Part shown: piece after piece, positions 8,658-17,477 of the stretch | Layout: every line of letters starts with the position of its first letter | How positions within the stretch are numbered: position 1 is the stretch's first letter | NCBI RefSeq assembly: GCF_016592435.1 | Contig: NZ_AP014545.1 | Coordinates: 496,001 to 560,000, forward strand | Source: Amphritea japonica ATCC BAA-1530 | GTDB taxonomy: Bacteria; Pseudomonadota; Gammaproteobacteria; Pseudomonadales; Balneatricaceae | DNA: 64,000 bases | Direction: 5' to 3' | Program-made: the position numbers and the translations under genes | The notes under the pieces: model-generated | Seen by the model: the letters and a program-made list of their open reading frames with translations, nothing else | What the model was told of the DNA's origin: nothing | The model's database searches: none

Positions 8658-10238
8658 ATGTCTAGCATCTCACAGGAAGTTTCGACCCGTCGAACTTTCG
8701 CTATCATCTCCCACCCGGATGCGGGTAAAACTACCATTACCGAAAAGTTGTTGTTGTTCGGAAACCTGATTCAGAAGGCCGGTACTGTTAAGGGCAAGAA
8801 ATCTGATCGCCACGCTACTTCTGACTGGATGAGTATGGAGAAGGAGCGGGGTATTTCCGTAACTTCATCAGTGATGCAGTTTCCCCATAATGGTCGGATT
8901 GTAAATCTGCTGGATACACCGGGACACGAGGATTTCTCGGAAGATACTTACCGTACACTGACAGCAGTTGACTCCGCTTTGATGGTGGTTGATGGCGCTA
9001 AGGGTGTCGAGGCTCGAACCATTAAACTGATGGAAGTTTGCCGGCTGCGGGATACGCCGATCCTGTCGTTTGTTAACAAGATGGACCGGGATATCCGTGA
9101 TCCGATTGATCTGTTGGATGAGATTGAAGAAGTATTAAAGATCGCTGCTGCGCCGATCACCTGGCCGATCAGTATGGGTAAGGATTTTCGTGGGGTATAT
9201 AACCTTTATACCGATACTATTCATGTTTTCACCCCTGGTCAGGGCAGCGTGATTTCAGAGGATATTCAGGTTAAAGGGCTAGAAAGCCCAGAAGCTCAGG
9301 AGCTACTGGGTGACCTGTATGATGATTTCGTTGAAGAAGTTGAACTGGTACGTGGTGCCAGCCACGAATATGATCAGACAGAGTATCTTGCAGGTCGGCA
9401 GACACCGGTTTACTTTGGTACAGCGCTGTCTAACTTTGGTGTTCGTGAGATGTTGGACGGCTTCGTGGAGCTCGCCCCTTCTCCGATTGCCCGGGAGACG
9501 CTGAGCCGTTCTGTAGCGGTAGATGAAGAGAAGTTTTCTGGCTTTGTCTTTAAGATTCAGGCCAATATGGACCCTAAGCACCGTGACCGAATCGCGTTTA
9601 TGCGTGTCTGCTCCGGTAGTTATACCCGGGGCATGAAAATGCGCCATGTGCGGATCAAGAAAGATGTAAAGATTGCGGATGCAGTAACCTTTCTGGCAGG
9701 TGATCGTTCTAATGTTGAGGAAGCCTGGTCTGGCGATATTATCGGCCTGCACAATCACGGTACGATTCAGATTGGCGATACTTTTACGGAAGGCGAAGAT
9801 CTGAAATTTACAGGTATTCCGCACTTTGCGCCGGAAATGTTCCGTCGTGTACGGCCTAAAGATCCACTGAAAATGAAGCAACTTCAGAAAGGTTTGCAAC
9901 AGCTGTCAGAAGAGGGCGCCGTTCAGCTTTTCCAGCCGATCAACAAAAATGATTTGATTCTGGGTGCGGTAGGTCAGCTACAGTTTGAAGTCGTGGTATA
10001 CCGTCTGAAAGATGAGTATAAAGTTGAGTGTTTATATGAGCCTGTCACTATTTCTACTGCTCGTTGGGTTGAATGTGATGACGACCGCAAATTAGAAGAG
10101 TTTCGTAGAAAAGGTGGCGATAACCTGGCATTGGATGGCGGTGGACTATTGACCTATCTGGCGCCTACCCGGGTTAATCTGAGCCTGACCGAGGAGCGCT
10201 GGCCGGATATGCAGTTCCGCGCTACCCGCGAACACTAG
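8658..10238 (+). CDS. prfC: Peptide chain release factor 3
   Basis: RF3 is the GTPase that removes RF1/RF2 from the ribosome after termination. The frame is open from 8607, but the ATG at 8658 gives [20 protein letters not shown], the normal RF3 start, and 526 residues (E. coli 529). GTPase motifs are HPDAGKTT (19-26), DTPGHEDFS and NKMD. The rest is the elongation-factor-like domain II and the C-terminal RF3 domain. A strong terminator follows, so the gene is probably a single transcription unit. Confidence 0.96.
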   Translation: MSSISQEVSTRRTFAIISHPDAGKTTITEKLLLFGNLIQKAGTVKGKKSDRHATSDWMSMEKERGISVTSSVMQFPHNGRIVNLLDTPGHEDFSEDTYRTLTAVDSALMVVDGAKGVEARTIKLMEVCRLRDTPILSFVNKMDRDIRDPIDLLDEIEEVLKIAAAPITWPISMGKDFRGVYNLYTDTIHVFTPGQGSVISEDIQVKGLESPEAQELLGDLYDDFVEEVELVRGASHEYDQTEYLAGRQTPVYFGTALSNFGVREMLDGFVELAPSPIARETLSRSVAVDEEKFSGFVFKIQANMDPKHRDRIAFMRVCSGSYTRGMKMRHVRIKKDVKIADAVTFLAGDRSNVEEAWSGDIIGLHNHGTIQIGDTFTEGEDLKFTGIPHFAPEMFRRVRPKDPLKMKQLQKGLQQLSEEGAVQLFQPINKNDLILGAVGQLQFEVVVYRLKDEYKVECLYEPVTISTARWVECDDDRKLEEFRRKGGDNLALDGGGLLTYLAPTRVNLSLTEERWPDMQFRATREH

Positions 10239-10257
10239 TTCTATAGTTGATCTGTTA

Positions 10258-10294
10258 AGCCGGTACCGAGCTAATTCTCAGTACCGGCTTTTTT
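10258..10294 (+). terminator. Rho-independent terminator after prfC
   Basis: AGCCGGTAC (10258-10266) pairs perfectly with GTACCGGCT (10281-10289), followed by T's to 10294. It sits 20 bases after the prfC stop. Confidence 0.88.
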
Positions 10295-10439
10295 ATGTAC
10301 AGGATGTACGTGAGCGGTTATGCACAAGATGTGCGATATGCCATGAGTGTAGGGATATGCGTGAGCGGTGATGTTCATAATTGAATTTATACTCTGCTGG
10401 ATATAAGCACCTGAATCGCAATCTGTTTATACTGTTTTT

Positions 10440-11210
10440 ATGAAACTAATTGATACTCACTGTCATCTGGATTTTCCTGAGCTGTCTGTTGAGATAGAGG
10501 CTGTACTCGAACGTGCCCGTAAAGCTGGAGTTGATAAGTTCGTTGTGCCTGGTGTTAGTGTTGATAACTGGAGTGCGGTTCTGAATCTGTGTTCCGGGCA
10601 CGCAGGACTCTATCCTGCGTTAGGGCTTCACCCTTGTTTCCTGAAGGGGGATCATGCTGATGATATCGCCCTGTTAGCTGCAACGCTAAAGGATAATGAT
10701 CAAATTGTAGCGGTGGGGGAGATCGGACTTGATCTGTTTATTCCCGATGCAAACCTGCAGCAGCAGTTGGCGGTACTGAACCCTCAATTAGCATTGGCAA
10801 AAGAATATCAGAAACCGGTCCTGCTGCATGTTCGTAAAGCTCATGATCCATTGCTAAAGCAATTGCGCCAGTTAAAACTGGAGAGAGCGGGGTTGGTGCA
10901 TGCATTTTCAGGCAGTGAGCAACAAGCCAGAGAGTATCTTAAATTGGGGTTTAAGCTGGGTGTTGGTGGCTCGGTGACTTATGAGCGAGCCTCGAAGCTG
11001 AGACGGCTGGTTGCTGAGTTGCCTCTGGAAAGCTTCGTGTTGGAGACAGACAGCCCGGATATGCCACTGCAGGGCTACCAGGGGCAGGTTAATTATCCCG
11101 AGCGAGTTGTTAAAGTTGCTATGGCTGTTGCGAAAATTCGACAACAGCCACTGGCTGACGTGATTGAGGTAACTTCGATTCAGTCGTCTAAGTGTTTAGG
11201 GCTGTTGTAA
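10440..11210 (+). CDS. TatD-family metal-dependent hydrolase (YjjV-like)
   Basis: This 256-residue TIM-barrel metallohydrolase of the TatD DNase family shows the full metal set: DTHCHLDF (HxH near the N terminus), AVGEIGLD, LLHVRKAH, VHAFSGS and LETDSPDMP. TatD relatives act as 3'-5' exonucleases or phosphodiesterases. Its position just after prfC is like E. coli yjjV, so it is more likely a YjjV-type member than TatD itself. Its last 15 bases overlap the end of the convergent lipoprotein gene. Confidence 0.88.
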   Translation: MKLIDTHCHLDFPELSVEIEAVLERARKAGVDKFVVPGVSVDNWSAVLNLCSGHAGLYPALGLHPCFLKGDHADDIALLAATLKDNDQIVAVGEIGLDLFIPDANLQQQLAVLNPQLALAKEYQKPVLLHVRKAHDPLLKQLRQLKLERAGLVHAFSGSEQQAREYLKLGFKLGVGGSVTYERASKLRRLVAELPLESFVLETDSPDMPLQGYQGQVNYPERVVKVAMAVAKIRQQPLADVIEVTSIQSSKCLGLL

Positions 11211-11612
11211 GTTTTTAGGGCTGTAGAGTGATGTATCAATACGGAGGAGAGTATTCCAGACAGTTTCGGTATATTTGTTAGCAGGGATTTTGTAGTAACG
11301 CCCATCTTTACTTGTTTTTTCAACTGGGTACTCGGCGTTTTTTGGTTTAAGCAACATGCGTAACAGATTACCGCGATAGTTTGGCCCAGTGAGTTGCTGG
11401 CCGTAAACCTCTTCGATTGCGCCGAAGTATGAGAGGCCGGAACTAATTGAGCTTAAGTTCATACAGTCCTGGTCATTTCCCTGGCAGTAAGAAAAGTCTT
11501 TCAGGTCGACTGTGTAGTAACTTTTGTCTGTAGGCTCTGGCAGCTCGGGGATGCTGCCCATGCACCCTGTCAGGGCGAGGGTTATTAGCGCTGCGGTTAT
11601 CACTCTGAACAT
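11196..11612 (-). CDS. Small predicted lipoprotein, unknown function
   Basis: This 138-residue protein has a lipoprotein signal with lipobox LTGC (Cys17). Gly-Ser follow the cysteine, so sorting to the outer membrane is likely. Two cysteines in FSYCQGNDQDCMNL could form a disulfide. I recognise no domain. It lies downstream of fabY on the same strand in reverse order (lipoprotein promoter at about 11620-11668) and overlaps the end of the TatD-family gene tail-to-tail. An 11-bp direct repeat spans its C-terminal codons. Confidence 0.7.
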   Translation of the reverse strand: MFRVITAALITLALTGCMGSIPELPEPTDKSYYTVDLKDFSYCQGNDQDCMNLSSISSGLSYFGAIEEVYGQQLTGPNYRGNLLRMLLKPKNAEYPVEKTSKDGRYYKIPANKYTETVWNTLLRIDTSLYSPKNLQQP

Positions 11613-11668
11613 ATCTATTCCTGTTGTCTTAGACTTTCAATAAAGCACTTCGTTAGGGCTATAAGCTG

Positions 11669-13576
11669 TTAGTTCATATCTTCATATGGGTTGCTGACAT
11701 CAAGGCTGACCGTCTGGGAGTACCCTGGTAGCTTTATTTCGCGATCGCTGATATCGAGGTCTTCACCTGTGAGGACGTTATGATCGTATAGGTAAATCGG
11801 CTGGGACAGCCCTTTGATGCTGTCTTGATCGTATGCAACAGCGGCCTCACGGGTAACCTCAAGTTTGTCCTGATAACGAGCCATAGCAGCCTGACCATGA
11901 CGTTTTAGCAGCATTTTTGTGGTGATATGCGGGGCTAGTACCACTGCACTGGCATTGTTTCCGCCAAAGCCCTTTGAATTGAGGATAATAGAGTCCATTC
12001 CCTGGCTACCCACTTCGACATGTTCATTGCTTAGCTTCAGGTTGCTGGCATGAATATCAGTGGCAAACTCATTTGTGGTGAGGATTCCTGGAATATAACC
12101 GTACTTCCAGACACCCATCGATAAGTTAAGCTGGTCGCCACCGGCGGTTCCCTGAGAGTGACCCAGGAAACATTTCATTGCGGCGACATTCCAGTCCTGT
12201 ATGCCAAAAGCTTTGGCGGTCTGGTTGATAACATGAGATTCAGTAATTCGATTTTGCGGTGTGCTGGTGCCATGCGCCTGAACAAAACTACGCTGTTGTA
12301 GAGATGTTTCACCCAGCATATTTTTAACCAGTGCAGCGGCTTTACCCAGAGTAATGTAGTTACCAATACCAGGTGCCGAGATCGATTTCTTATGGCCGTC
12401 AGCGTTGACAAATACTTCCGGTACAGCGCCGTATATATCAGCTCCTAGTTCAAGGGCCAGGTCATCACTCATCAACAGGGTGAATTGGGAGGATTCAGCG
12501 ATGGTGAAGCCACAGTTGTTACCGAATGGGCGACAGATATTGCGATAATCATCGGCGTTGAGTTCGGTCAGCCCATCGAGGGCTAGCAGGTCTTTATCCT
12601 CTGCTAATGCGCCCATTGCCCGGAAACCTTCGATAATTTCTGGCGTTACCGGGGCATCGCTGCCGCCTACCAGAACCACTTTGCGGCGACCGGAACGTAT
12701 ATCGTTAACAGCGCTACGCAGGTTGTAGAGGTATGTTGCACAGGCGCCTAATGCTCCGCCTGTTACACCAACGCTACCGAGTACGTACGCGTTAACAAAG
12801 TCAGCAGGCATCTGTGCGTAGCCAAGCGGCATCTGTTTGGACGTCGTGCGTTTGCCGATGGATGGATACTTTGTCAGTCCGCCAAAGCCAAAGTCGTCCA
12901 GTTGACCGATGGAGTTACTGGCATACACACCAATCTGATCAGGGCGTACGCTATCAGCAATTTTATCCCAGGGGATTCCAGATGATTGCAATGCATCAGA
13001 GGCTGAAAAAACCGTCATCTGTAGATTGCGAGGATGATTCCGGGATTGATAAAGTGTGCCGGGTTTAAAACCGGTAGGTAGCTGCCCCGCTGACTGTACT
13101 TTGGCTTCTCGAAAGTCAGGGAATATAACGTCCAGATCGCCTTTCAGTGTGACTTCTGTCTGTGTCGCTGAAAGTTGTTTTAATTCCCAGTTTTCGGGCG
13201 TGTTCATTGGCAGTTGCCGGGGGCGAAGGGTAAAGCGAATTGACTCTTCAGTGTTTATCTTTGCGGGTTTATTAAAGGTCAGGTGGTGTATATCGAAACA
13301 CTCTTTTTCGATGCGCCGGATCAGTGTGCTGTTACAGATCTGCGGACGGATAACGTCCAGCAATTCATTAACCTCTGTTGCATCCCCGCTTTGATTGATA
13401 AAGCCGCCGTCATTATAACAGGCCAGCCCCATCAACGTTGCCAGGTCAAGGAGAGTCTCGGTGCGCTCTTTATCGTTTAGTTTGTCCAGGATAAGGCGGC
13501 GATAGCCATGGTGAAATGAACTGCGTCCGGCTGGACTGATACCGCCGAAACCCACAATGACAGGTAGCTGAGACAA
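11669..13576 (-). CDS. fabY: Beta-ketoacyl-ACP synthase, FabY type
   Basis: This 635-residue ketosynthase is far longer than FabB/FabF (about 410) and matches the length of Pseudomonas aeruginosa FabY (about 634), which starts fatty acid synthesis by condensing acetyl-CoA with malonyl-ACP. The N terminus MSQLPVIVGFGGISPAGRSS is typical of FabY. The catalytic triad is complete: Cys279 in GALGACATYL, His435 in VQAHGTSTP and His473 in CFLGHSQGTAGG. It is probably monocistronic. In fabY-using bacteria, FabH is often absent or secondary; whether fabH exists here cannot be seen in this window. Confidence 0.88.
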   Translation of the reverse strand: MSQLPVIVGFGGISPAGRSSFHHGYRRLILDKLNDKERTETLLDLATLMGLACYNDGGFINQSGDATEVNELLDVIRPQICNSTLIRRIEKECFDIHHLTFNKPAKINTEESIRFTLRPRQLPMNTPENWELKQLSATQTEVTLKGDLDVIFPDFREAKVQSAGQLPTGFKPGTLYQSRNHPRNLQMTVFSASDALQSSGIPWDKIADSVRPDQIGVYASNSIGQLDDFGFGGLTKYPSIGKRTTSKQMPLGYAQMPADFVNAYVLGSVGVTGGALGACATYLYNLRSAVNDIRSGRRKVVLVGGSDAPVTPEIIEGFRAMGALAEDKDLLALDGLTELNADDYRNICRPFGNNCGFTIAESSQFTLLMSDDLALELGADIYGAVPEVFVNADGHKKSISAPGIGNYITLGKAAALVKNMLGETSLQQRSFVQAHGTSTPQNRITESHVINQTAKAFGIQDWNVAAMKCFLGHSQGTAGGDQLNLSMGVWKYGYIPGILTTNEFATDIHASNLKLSNEHVEVGSQGMDSIILNSKGFGGNNASAVVLAPHITTKMLLKRHGQAAMARYQDKLEVTREAAVAYDQDSIKGLSQPIYLYDHNVLTGEDLDISDREIKLPGYSQTVSLDVSNPYEDMN

Positions 13577-13859
13577 GTGATTACCCTCGGGACTGAATAA
13601 TAAAATCGCGATACAAAGGTCTTACAATTTTTCCTAAGAAGAGATTCTATAAGGTGTTGTAACCTGAGGCCAGATCTATATAGGTAAAAATACCCTGCTC
13701 AGGTGATATTCAGCTTAAAATGTAATAATTTAGCCTTTAGGTTGATTCTCAGCGGAACTTAGTCTGTTATAAAACGACTAACGAAGCCTCGATCTGTGTT
13801 GGTTAAACAAAGTGGAGCTTTTTCCAGGCTTCTCTTTTTGTAGATTCTAAGGAGCAACA

Positions 13860-14510
13860 ATGAAAAAAATTATTGTCTTGGCCGGTGTGCTGGCATTGGC
13901 AGGGTGTCAGACGCTTGACCCCTATACTCAGGAATCTAAAACCAGTAATGCAGCGAAGGGTGGTGGTATTGGTGCAATTGCCGGTGCTGTACTGGGTAAT
14001 GCGGTGGCTGGAAAAGGGAATAGGACCGAAGGTGCGATTGCCGGTGCGCTGGTGGGTGGTGCCATCGGTGGTGGTATTGGTTATTACATGGACAAGCAAG
14101 AGATGTTGCTGCGTCAGGAATTGGAAGGCACTGGAGTAAGGGTAGAGCGGGTTGGAGACTCTATTCGTCTGATTATGCCGGGGAATGTTACGTTCCCAAC
14201 CGGATCGTACAATATTGATCGGGGTTTTTATCCGGTACTGGATTCAGTGACCAAGGTCTTTATGAAGTTTGATAAAACGGCGATCAACGTCGATGGATTT
14301 ACCGACAGCACCGGTTCATTTGAAACCAATCAAACCCTCTCAGAGCGTCGTGCTGCCAGTGTGTCCCAGTATCTTGCCAGTGGAGGTATAGCTGCGCTTA
14401 GATTACAGTCCCGTGGTTATGGTGAACGTTATCCTGTAGCGAGTAATGACAATGCGTCAGGCCGTGCTTTGAACCGGCGTGTAGAAGTAAATATTCGGGG
14501 TAGCCAATAA
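13860..14510 (+). CDS. OmpA-family lipoprotein with glycine zipper (YiaD-like)
   Basis: This 216-residue outer-membrane lipoprotein has lipobox LAGC (Cys16), a Gly/Ala-rich glycine-zipper region (about 35-85, GGGIGAIAGAVLG and GALVGGAIGGGIGYYM), then an OmpA-like peptidoglycan-binding domain (100-216) with FTDSTGS, NQTLSERRA and GYGERYPVASND. The layout is that of YiaD/YfiB-type proteins that tie the outer membrane to peptidoglycan. AAGGAG precedes the ATG. It ends 14 bases from the convergent flgT, and a palindrome covers both stops. Confidence 0.85.
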   Translation: MKKIIVLAGVLALAGCQTLDPYTQESKTSNAAKGGGIGAIAGAVLGNAVAGKGNRTEGAIAGALVGGAIGGGIGYYMDKQEMLLRQELEGTGVRVERVGDSIRLIMPGNVTFPTGSYNIDRGFYPVLDSVTKVFMKFDKTAINVDGFTDSTGSFETNQTLSERRAASVSQYLASGGIAALRLQSRGYGERYPVASNDNASGRALNRRVEVNIRGSQ

Positions 14511-14526
14511 GCGCTTCGCGCTTATT
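14506..14526. terminator. Perfect hairpin across convergent stop codons
   Basis: AATAAGCGC, loop TTC, then GCGCTTATT form a 9-bp perfect stem containing the stop codon of the OmpA-like gene and most of the stop of flgT. There is no T-run, so it is either a weak bidirectional terminator or an RNA 3'-end protecting hairpin. Confidence 0.5.
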
Positions 14527-15745
14527 ACCAGGAAATTACGACATCGTCTGGCTGTATATTATAAATAGCGCCATCGTCTGGTAGCCGGCCAATTGCAAAC
14601 ATTGGCTGTACTTCGGTAACGGTCACGGTTTTGCGGGTGTTGGTGAGTTGTACTTGGCTGCGCATGTCTTCAGTAAAGAAGCTGGATTTACGGTAGACCG
14701 TTAACTTGTCGCCGGCATTGATACCAGAGAGTGCGCCTGCATTAAACCAGATAAGGTTTCCGTCGCTCTTGGTGATGCGGGCGGAGAATGGCATACAGCG
14801 GAGTTCGTTATTCAGATCGGTGGCAACCTGATTGAGCATTTTTCGGGTTTGCTTACCATAATCCAGACGCCAGAATTCGGCGCTGGCGAAACCGGGGCGT
14901 GCTTCAGGTTCAAGGTTCCAGCGGCCTGCGGTGGCGTATTGCTTACTGAAGAGCAGGGCTCCCGAGAAACCATCATGAATATAGAGATCCAGTGCCAGGC
15001 TGCGCAGATGGCGTTTGCTGCGGTAATCCATTCGGTTGTAAAGATCGAACAGAATGTTGCGATTTGGGTCAATAACTGAGGAGTCAGCCATGGTCATATC
15101 CCGGATGACGCCGGAGATTATATATTGCACATCTAATTGCCGGGTATGATCCAGAACGGTTGTCAGGGCTCCGGCACTGAGTTGTCGAGTCGGTGCTGTG
15201 GATGCCGTTTGGTGAACATTCAGCATACCGGCGTTCAGTGCTTTCAGGTTACTTGTTTGATTGATCTGGTTGCTGAGTATATTTCCAAGTTCGGTCTGGA
15301 TACTACTGAGTTTACCCAGATTCGCTTGCTGTGGATAAAGTAGAGGGAAGGCGGTGATAGCGACGGATTTCTGATAGCCGTGGCCAGATACTCCGGCGGG
15401 ACAGCCCTTTTCGAAATCGACGTTAGCTCGCACTTTTACCCATAGCATACGTCCCTTAATTTCTTCGTCCAGTACCTCTATATTGCTTACCATTCCCAGC
15501 GTGCTGACCTGCATGTTATCGATGCTCAATACCCCCTGATTCAGGGTCTGGGTGCTGCTGACAATCGCGCTGGCCTGAAGCGATGCCTGCTGGGTGGCAT
15601 TTTTGATAGCGGCCTGACGGGCAGAGTCGAGATCGTTGTTAAATATCAGGGCTTGTCCCTCTGCTTCCATCGTAACGGCATGCAGTGACAGGCTGATAAA
15701 ACTAATTACTAAAGCGGCGAGGATACGTAGCATAGGATTAAACAT
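14525..15745 (-). CDS. flgT: Flagellar assembly protein FlgT (H-ring component)
   Basis: FlgT is a periplasmic protein that builds the H ring around the basal body of the sodium-driven polar flagellum in Vibrio. This 406-residue protein has a signal peptide (cleavage near HAVTMEAEG), an N-terminal domain (about 25-110, VTMEAEGQALIFNNDLDSAR), a middle domain with the conserved single CPAG segment, and a C-terminal SH3-like domain (about 325-406, GINAGDKLTVYR, VTVTEVQP). It is transcribed away from flgO-flgP, which start 122 bases away. The second Met four codons in (15733) is an alternative start. Confidence 0.85.
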   Translation of the reverse strand: MFNPMLRILAALVISFISLSLHAVTMEAEGQALIFNNDLDSARQAAIKNATQQASLQASAIVSSTQTLNQGVLSIDNMQVSTLGMVSNIEVLDEEIKGRMLWVKVRANVDFEKGCPAGVSGHGYQKSVAITAFPLLYPQQANLGKLSSIQTELGNILSNQINQTSNLKALNAGMLNVHQTASTAPTRQLSAGALTTVLDHTRQLDVQYIISGVIRDMTMADSSVIDPNRNILFDLYNRMDYRSKRHLRSLALDLYIHDGFSGALLFSKQYATAGRWNLEPEARPGFASAEFWRLDYGKQTRKMLNQVATDLNNELRCMPFSARITKSDGNLIWFNAGALSGINAGDKLTVYRKSSFFTEDMRSQVQLTNTRKTVTVTEVQPMFAIGRLPDDGAIYNIQPDDVVISW

Positions 15746-15873
15746 AACTTATGGCTGACCGATAATACTCTAAGGTATGCAAATTATTGACTTGATGCAA
15801 TACAGCAGGGACTGTTTAAGTGCCTGATTTATGTTAGTTTAAACGGATATTTAATTCTGGGTGTCTGGTGTTG

Positions 15874-16584
15874 ATGAGATATTCTTTACTGCTTGTTCCT
15901 ATTCTGCTGTCTGGCCTGTTGTCCGGGTGCATGCTGAAAGAACCTGTTCCGGTGACGGTACAGAGTGTTGATCCGCAGGTGATGGCGCAGATGCGTGAAG
16001 CTGAGGCGGCTAACCTGGAGGCGCGACGTGAGTTGACTAAGCATGAAGTCAGCGTTGTTGGAGAGTCGTCGTCAGGTGCTGATCCGCTGAGTGAGGCGGT
16101 GGCACAGATGGCGGTTCAGCTGAATGTGGGTCTGGCTGAGAACCGGGTAAAGCGGTTGCCTATCGCAATCCTTCCCTTTGTTCAGTTAGGGAGTAAAGCA
16201 TCCGGTACACCTACCGGCGAGCGGCTGAGTGAAAATTTTATTTTTCAATTGCAGCAGCATGGTTATAACCTGATCGATTTTCGGGCAGTGAGCTTAAATA
16301 CTTCTGCAAAAGACCCTCTGTCTACTGCAAACCTATCAGCATTGCATAATCGCTTTCGTATTCATTTTGTCCTTACCGGTACCTATAGTCAGCACCAGGA
16401 CGGCATTATTATTAATGCCCGGGTGCTGGATACGACTACCCGGCAAATTCTGGCAGCGTCACAAACAAATATACCTTCGGTCCGGCTAGAAGGGGCTTTG
16501 CCGGGGTACGATCCGATTAAAGCGATGGATGAGGGGATGATAATTGAAAACGGCACACGCAAGGCGACAGAGGGCGTGAAATGA
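15874..16584 (+). CDS. flgO: FlgO, flagellum-associated outer-membrane lipoprotein
   Basis: FlgO is a lipoprotein needed for stable anchoring of polar flagella in Vibrio. The ATG at 15874 gives MRYSLLLVPILLSGLLSGC with lipobox Cys19; GTG 15868 and TTG 15871 are alternative in-frame starts and the ribosome site does not decide. The FlgO domain (about 75-200) contains LPIAILPFVQLG, TPTGERLSENFIFQLQQ and HFVLTGTY. It is followed by flgP with an ATGA overlap, so the two are coupled. The divergent flgT completes the trio. Confidence 0.85.
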   Translation: MRYSLLLVPILLSGLLSGCMLKEPVPVTVQSVDPQVMAQMREAEAANLEARRELTKHEVSVVGESSSGADPLSEAVAQMAVQLNVGLAENRVKRLPIAILPFVQLGSKASGTPTGERLSENFIFQLQQHGYNLIDFRAVSLNTSAKDPLSTANLSALHNRFRIHFVLTGTYSQHQDGIIINARVLDTTTRQILAASQTNIPSVRLEGALPGYDPIKAMDEGMIIENGTRKATEGVK

Positions 16585-17063
16585 TTTTATCCCATGCTGT
16601 AAAAAGAGTGTTTAAAGGTGTTTTTGTTTTGATGCTGGCGATAACGCTGGGAGGTTGCGAAACCTTTGTCGAGTCGACCAAGGATATTGTCTCGGCGTTG
16701 CCGGACTTGCCTCCCCGGGTTGATTCGACGCCTGTGGAGCCAAATTGGGCCCAGGTAACGGGATATGCCCCTATCAGTCTTCAGGAGGGGCAAACAGAGC
16801 AGCATAAAATGCTGATGGCGATGAAGGCTTCTAAGCTGGATGCTTATCGTGAACTGACTGTGCTGGTACATGGGCAATATCTGGCAGGTACGACTTCAGT
16901 AAAAGATATGGTGCTGCAAAATAATCAATTTCAGGGGGCTGTTGCAGGGATAGTGCGCGGTGCTCGGGTGGTGAAGAGCTATCCGATACAATCCGACGTC
17001 TATGCAACGATTCTGGAGGTTGATCTGAATCAGGTTCAGCGGGCCTGGCAATCCAGTCAGTAA
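16581..17063 (+). CDS. flgP: FlgP, flagellar outer-membrane lipoprotein
   Basis: This 160-residue lipoprotein has a long N region, lipobox GGC (Cys26) and the FlgP/LPP20 domain (about 75-155) with MLMAMKASKLDAYRELTVLV and GIVRGARVVKSYP. FlgP forms a disc or ring at the outer membrane in polar flagellates. The start ATG overlaps the flgO stop by 4 bases. A strong terminator follows. No other flagellar genes are in the window, so the trio is detached from the main flagellar cluster. Confidence 0.85.
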   Translation: MILSHAVKRVFKGVFVLMLAITLGGCETFVESTKDIVSALPDLPPRVDSTPVEPNWAQVTGYAPISLQEGQTEQHKMLMAMKASKLDAYRELTVLVHGQYLAGTTSVKDMVLQNNQFQGAVAGIVRGARVVKSYPIQSDVYATILEVDLNQVQRAWQSSQ

Positions 17064-17080
17064 CGGTTGTTAGTATGAAA

Positions 17081-17109
17081 AAAAAACGCCGGTTATCCGG
17101 CGTTTTTTT
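17081..17109. terminator. Bidirectional terminator between flgP and the DUF1244 gene
   Basis: AAAAAACGCCGG (17081-17092) pairs with CCGGCGTTTTTT (17097-17108) over a TTAT loop. A T-run follows on both strands, so it can end both the flgOP and the map-glnD-DUF1244 transcripts. Confidence 0.9.
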
Positions 17110-17128
17110 ATGGGTGGAGTGCGCTGGG

Positions 17129-17425
17129 TTATTTTGGCTTCTGTGTCGCCTCAAAAGCGGCCAGTTGTTCAGGTGTCGCTGGCTTTTGATGTTGTTTTTT
17201 CCACTCGGAGTATGGCATGCCATAGACGTGTTCGCAGGCCTCTTCATAGCTTATCTCAATATTTTGGTCGTCGGCTGCAGCTTTATACCATTTAGACAGG
17301 CAGTTACGGCAAAAACCCGCCAGAATCATCAGGTCTATATTTTGTACATCCTTACGCTCATCCAGATGTTTTACTAAGCGGCGGAAGGCTGCTGCTTCAA
17401 GTTCGGTTTGTGTTTTTGTGTCCAT
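17129..17425 (-). CDS. DUF1244 family protein
   Basis: This 98-residue protein shows the DUF1244 pattern: AAAFRRLVKHLDERKDVQNIDLM, then GFCRNCLSKW with a paired CxxC, and YEEACEHVYGMPYSEWK. It is a small soluble alpha-helical protein of unknown function, often found in marine and alpha/gammaproteobacteria. The CxxC is suggestive of metal binding, but only two cysteines are present. It lies 52 bases downstream of glnD on the same strand and is probably co-transcribed with it. Confidence 0.85.
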   Translation of the reverse strand: MDTKTQTELEAAAFRRLVKHLDERKDVQNIDLMILAGFCRNCLSKWYKAAADDQNIEISYEEACEHVYGMPYSEWKKQHQKPATPEQLAAFEATQKPK

Positions 17426-17477
17426 GATGGATCCTTGTGATCTAAGCAGTGCTGTTTTCTTGGCTTGTTATTTGAAA

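Noticed and set aside
9303-9899. Minus-strand frame of 198 codons inside prfC
   Set aside because: It is a shadow of prfC, with no start signal and no family resemblance.
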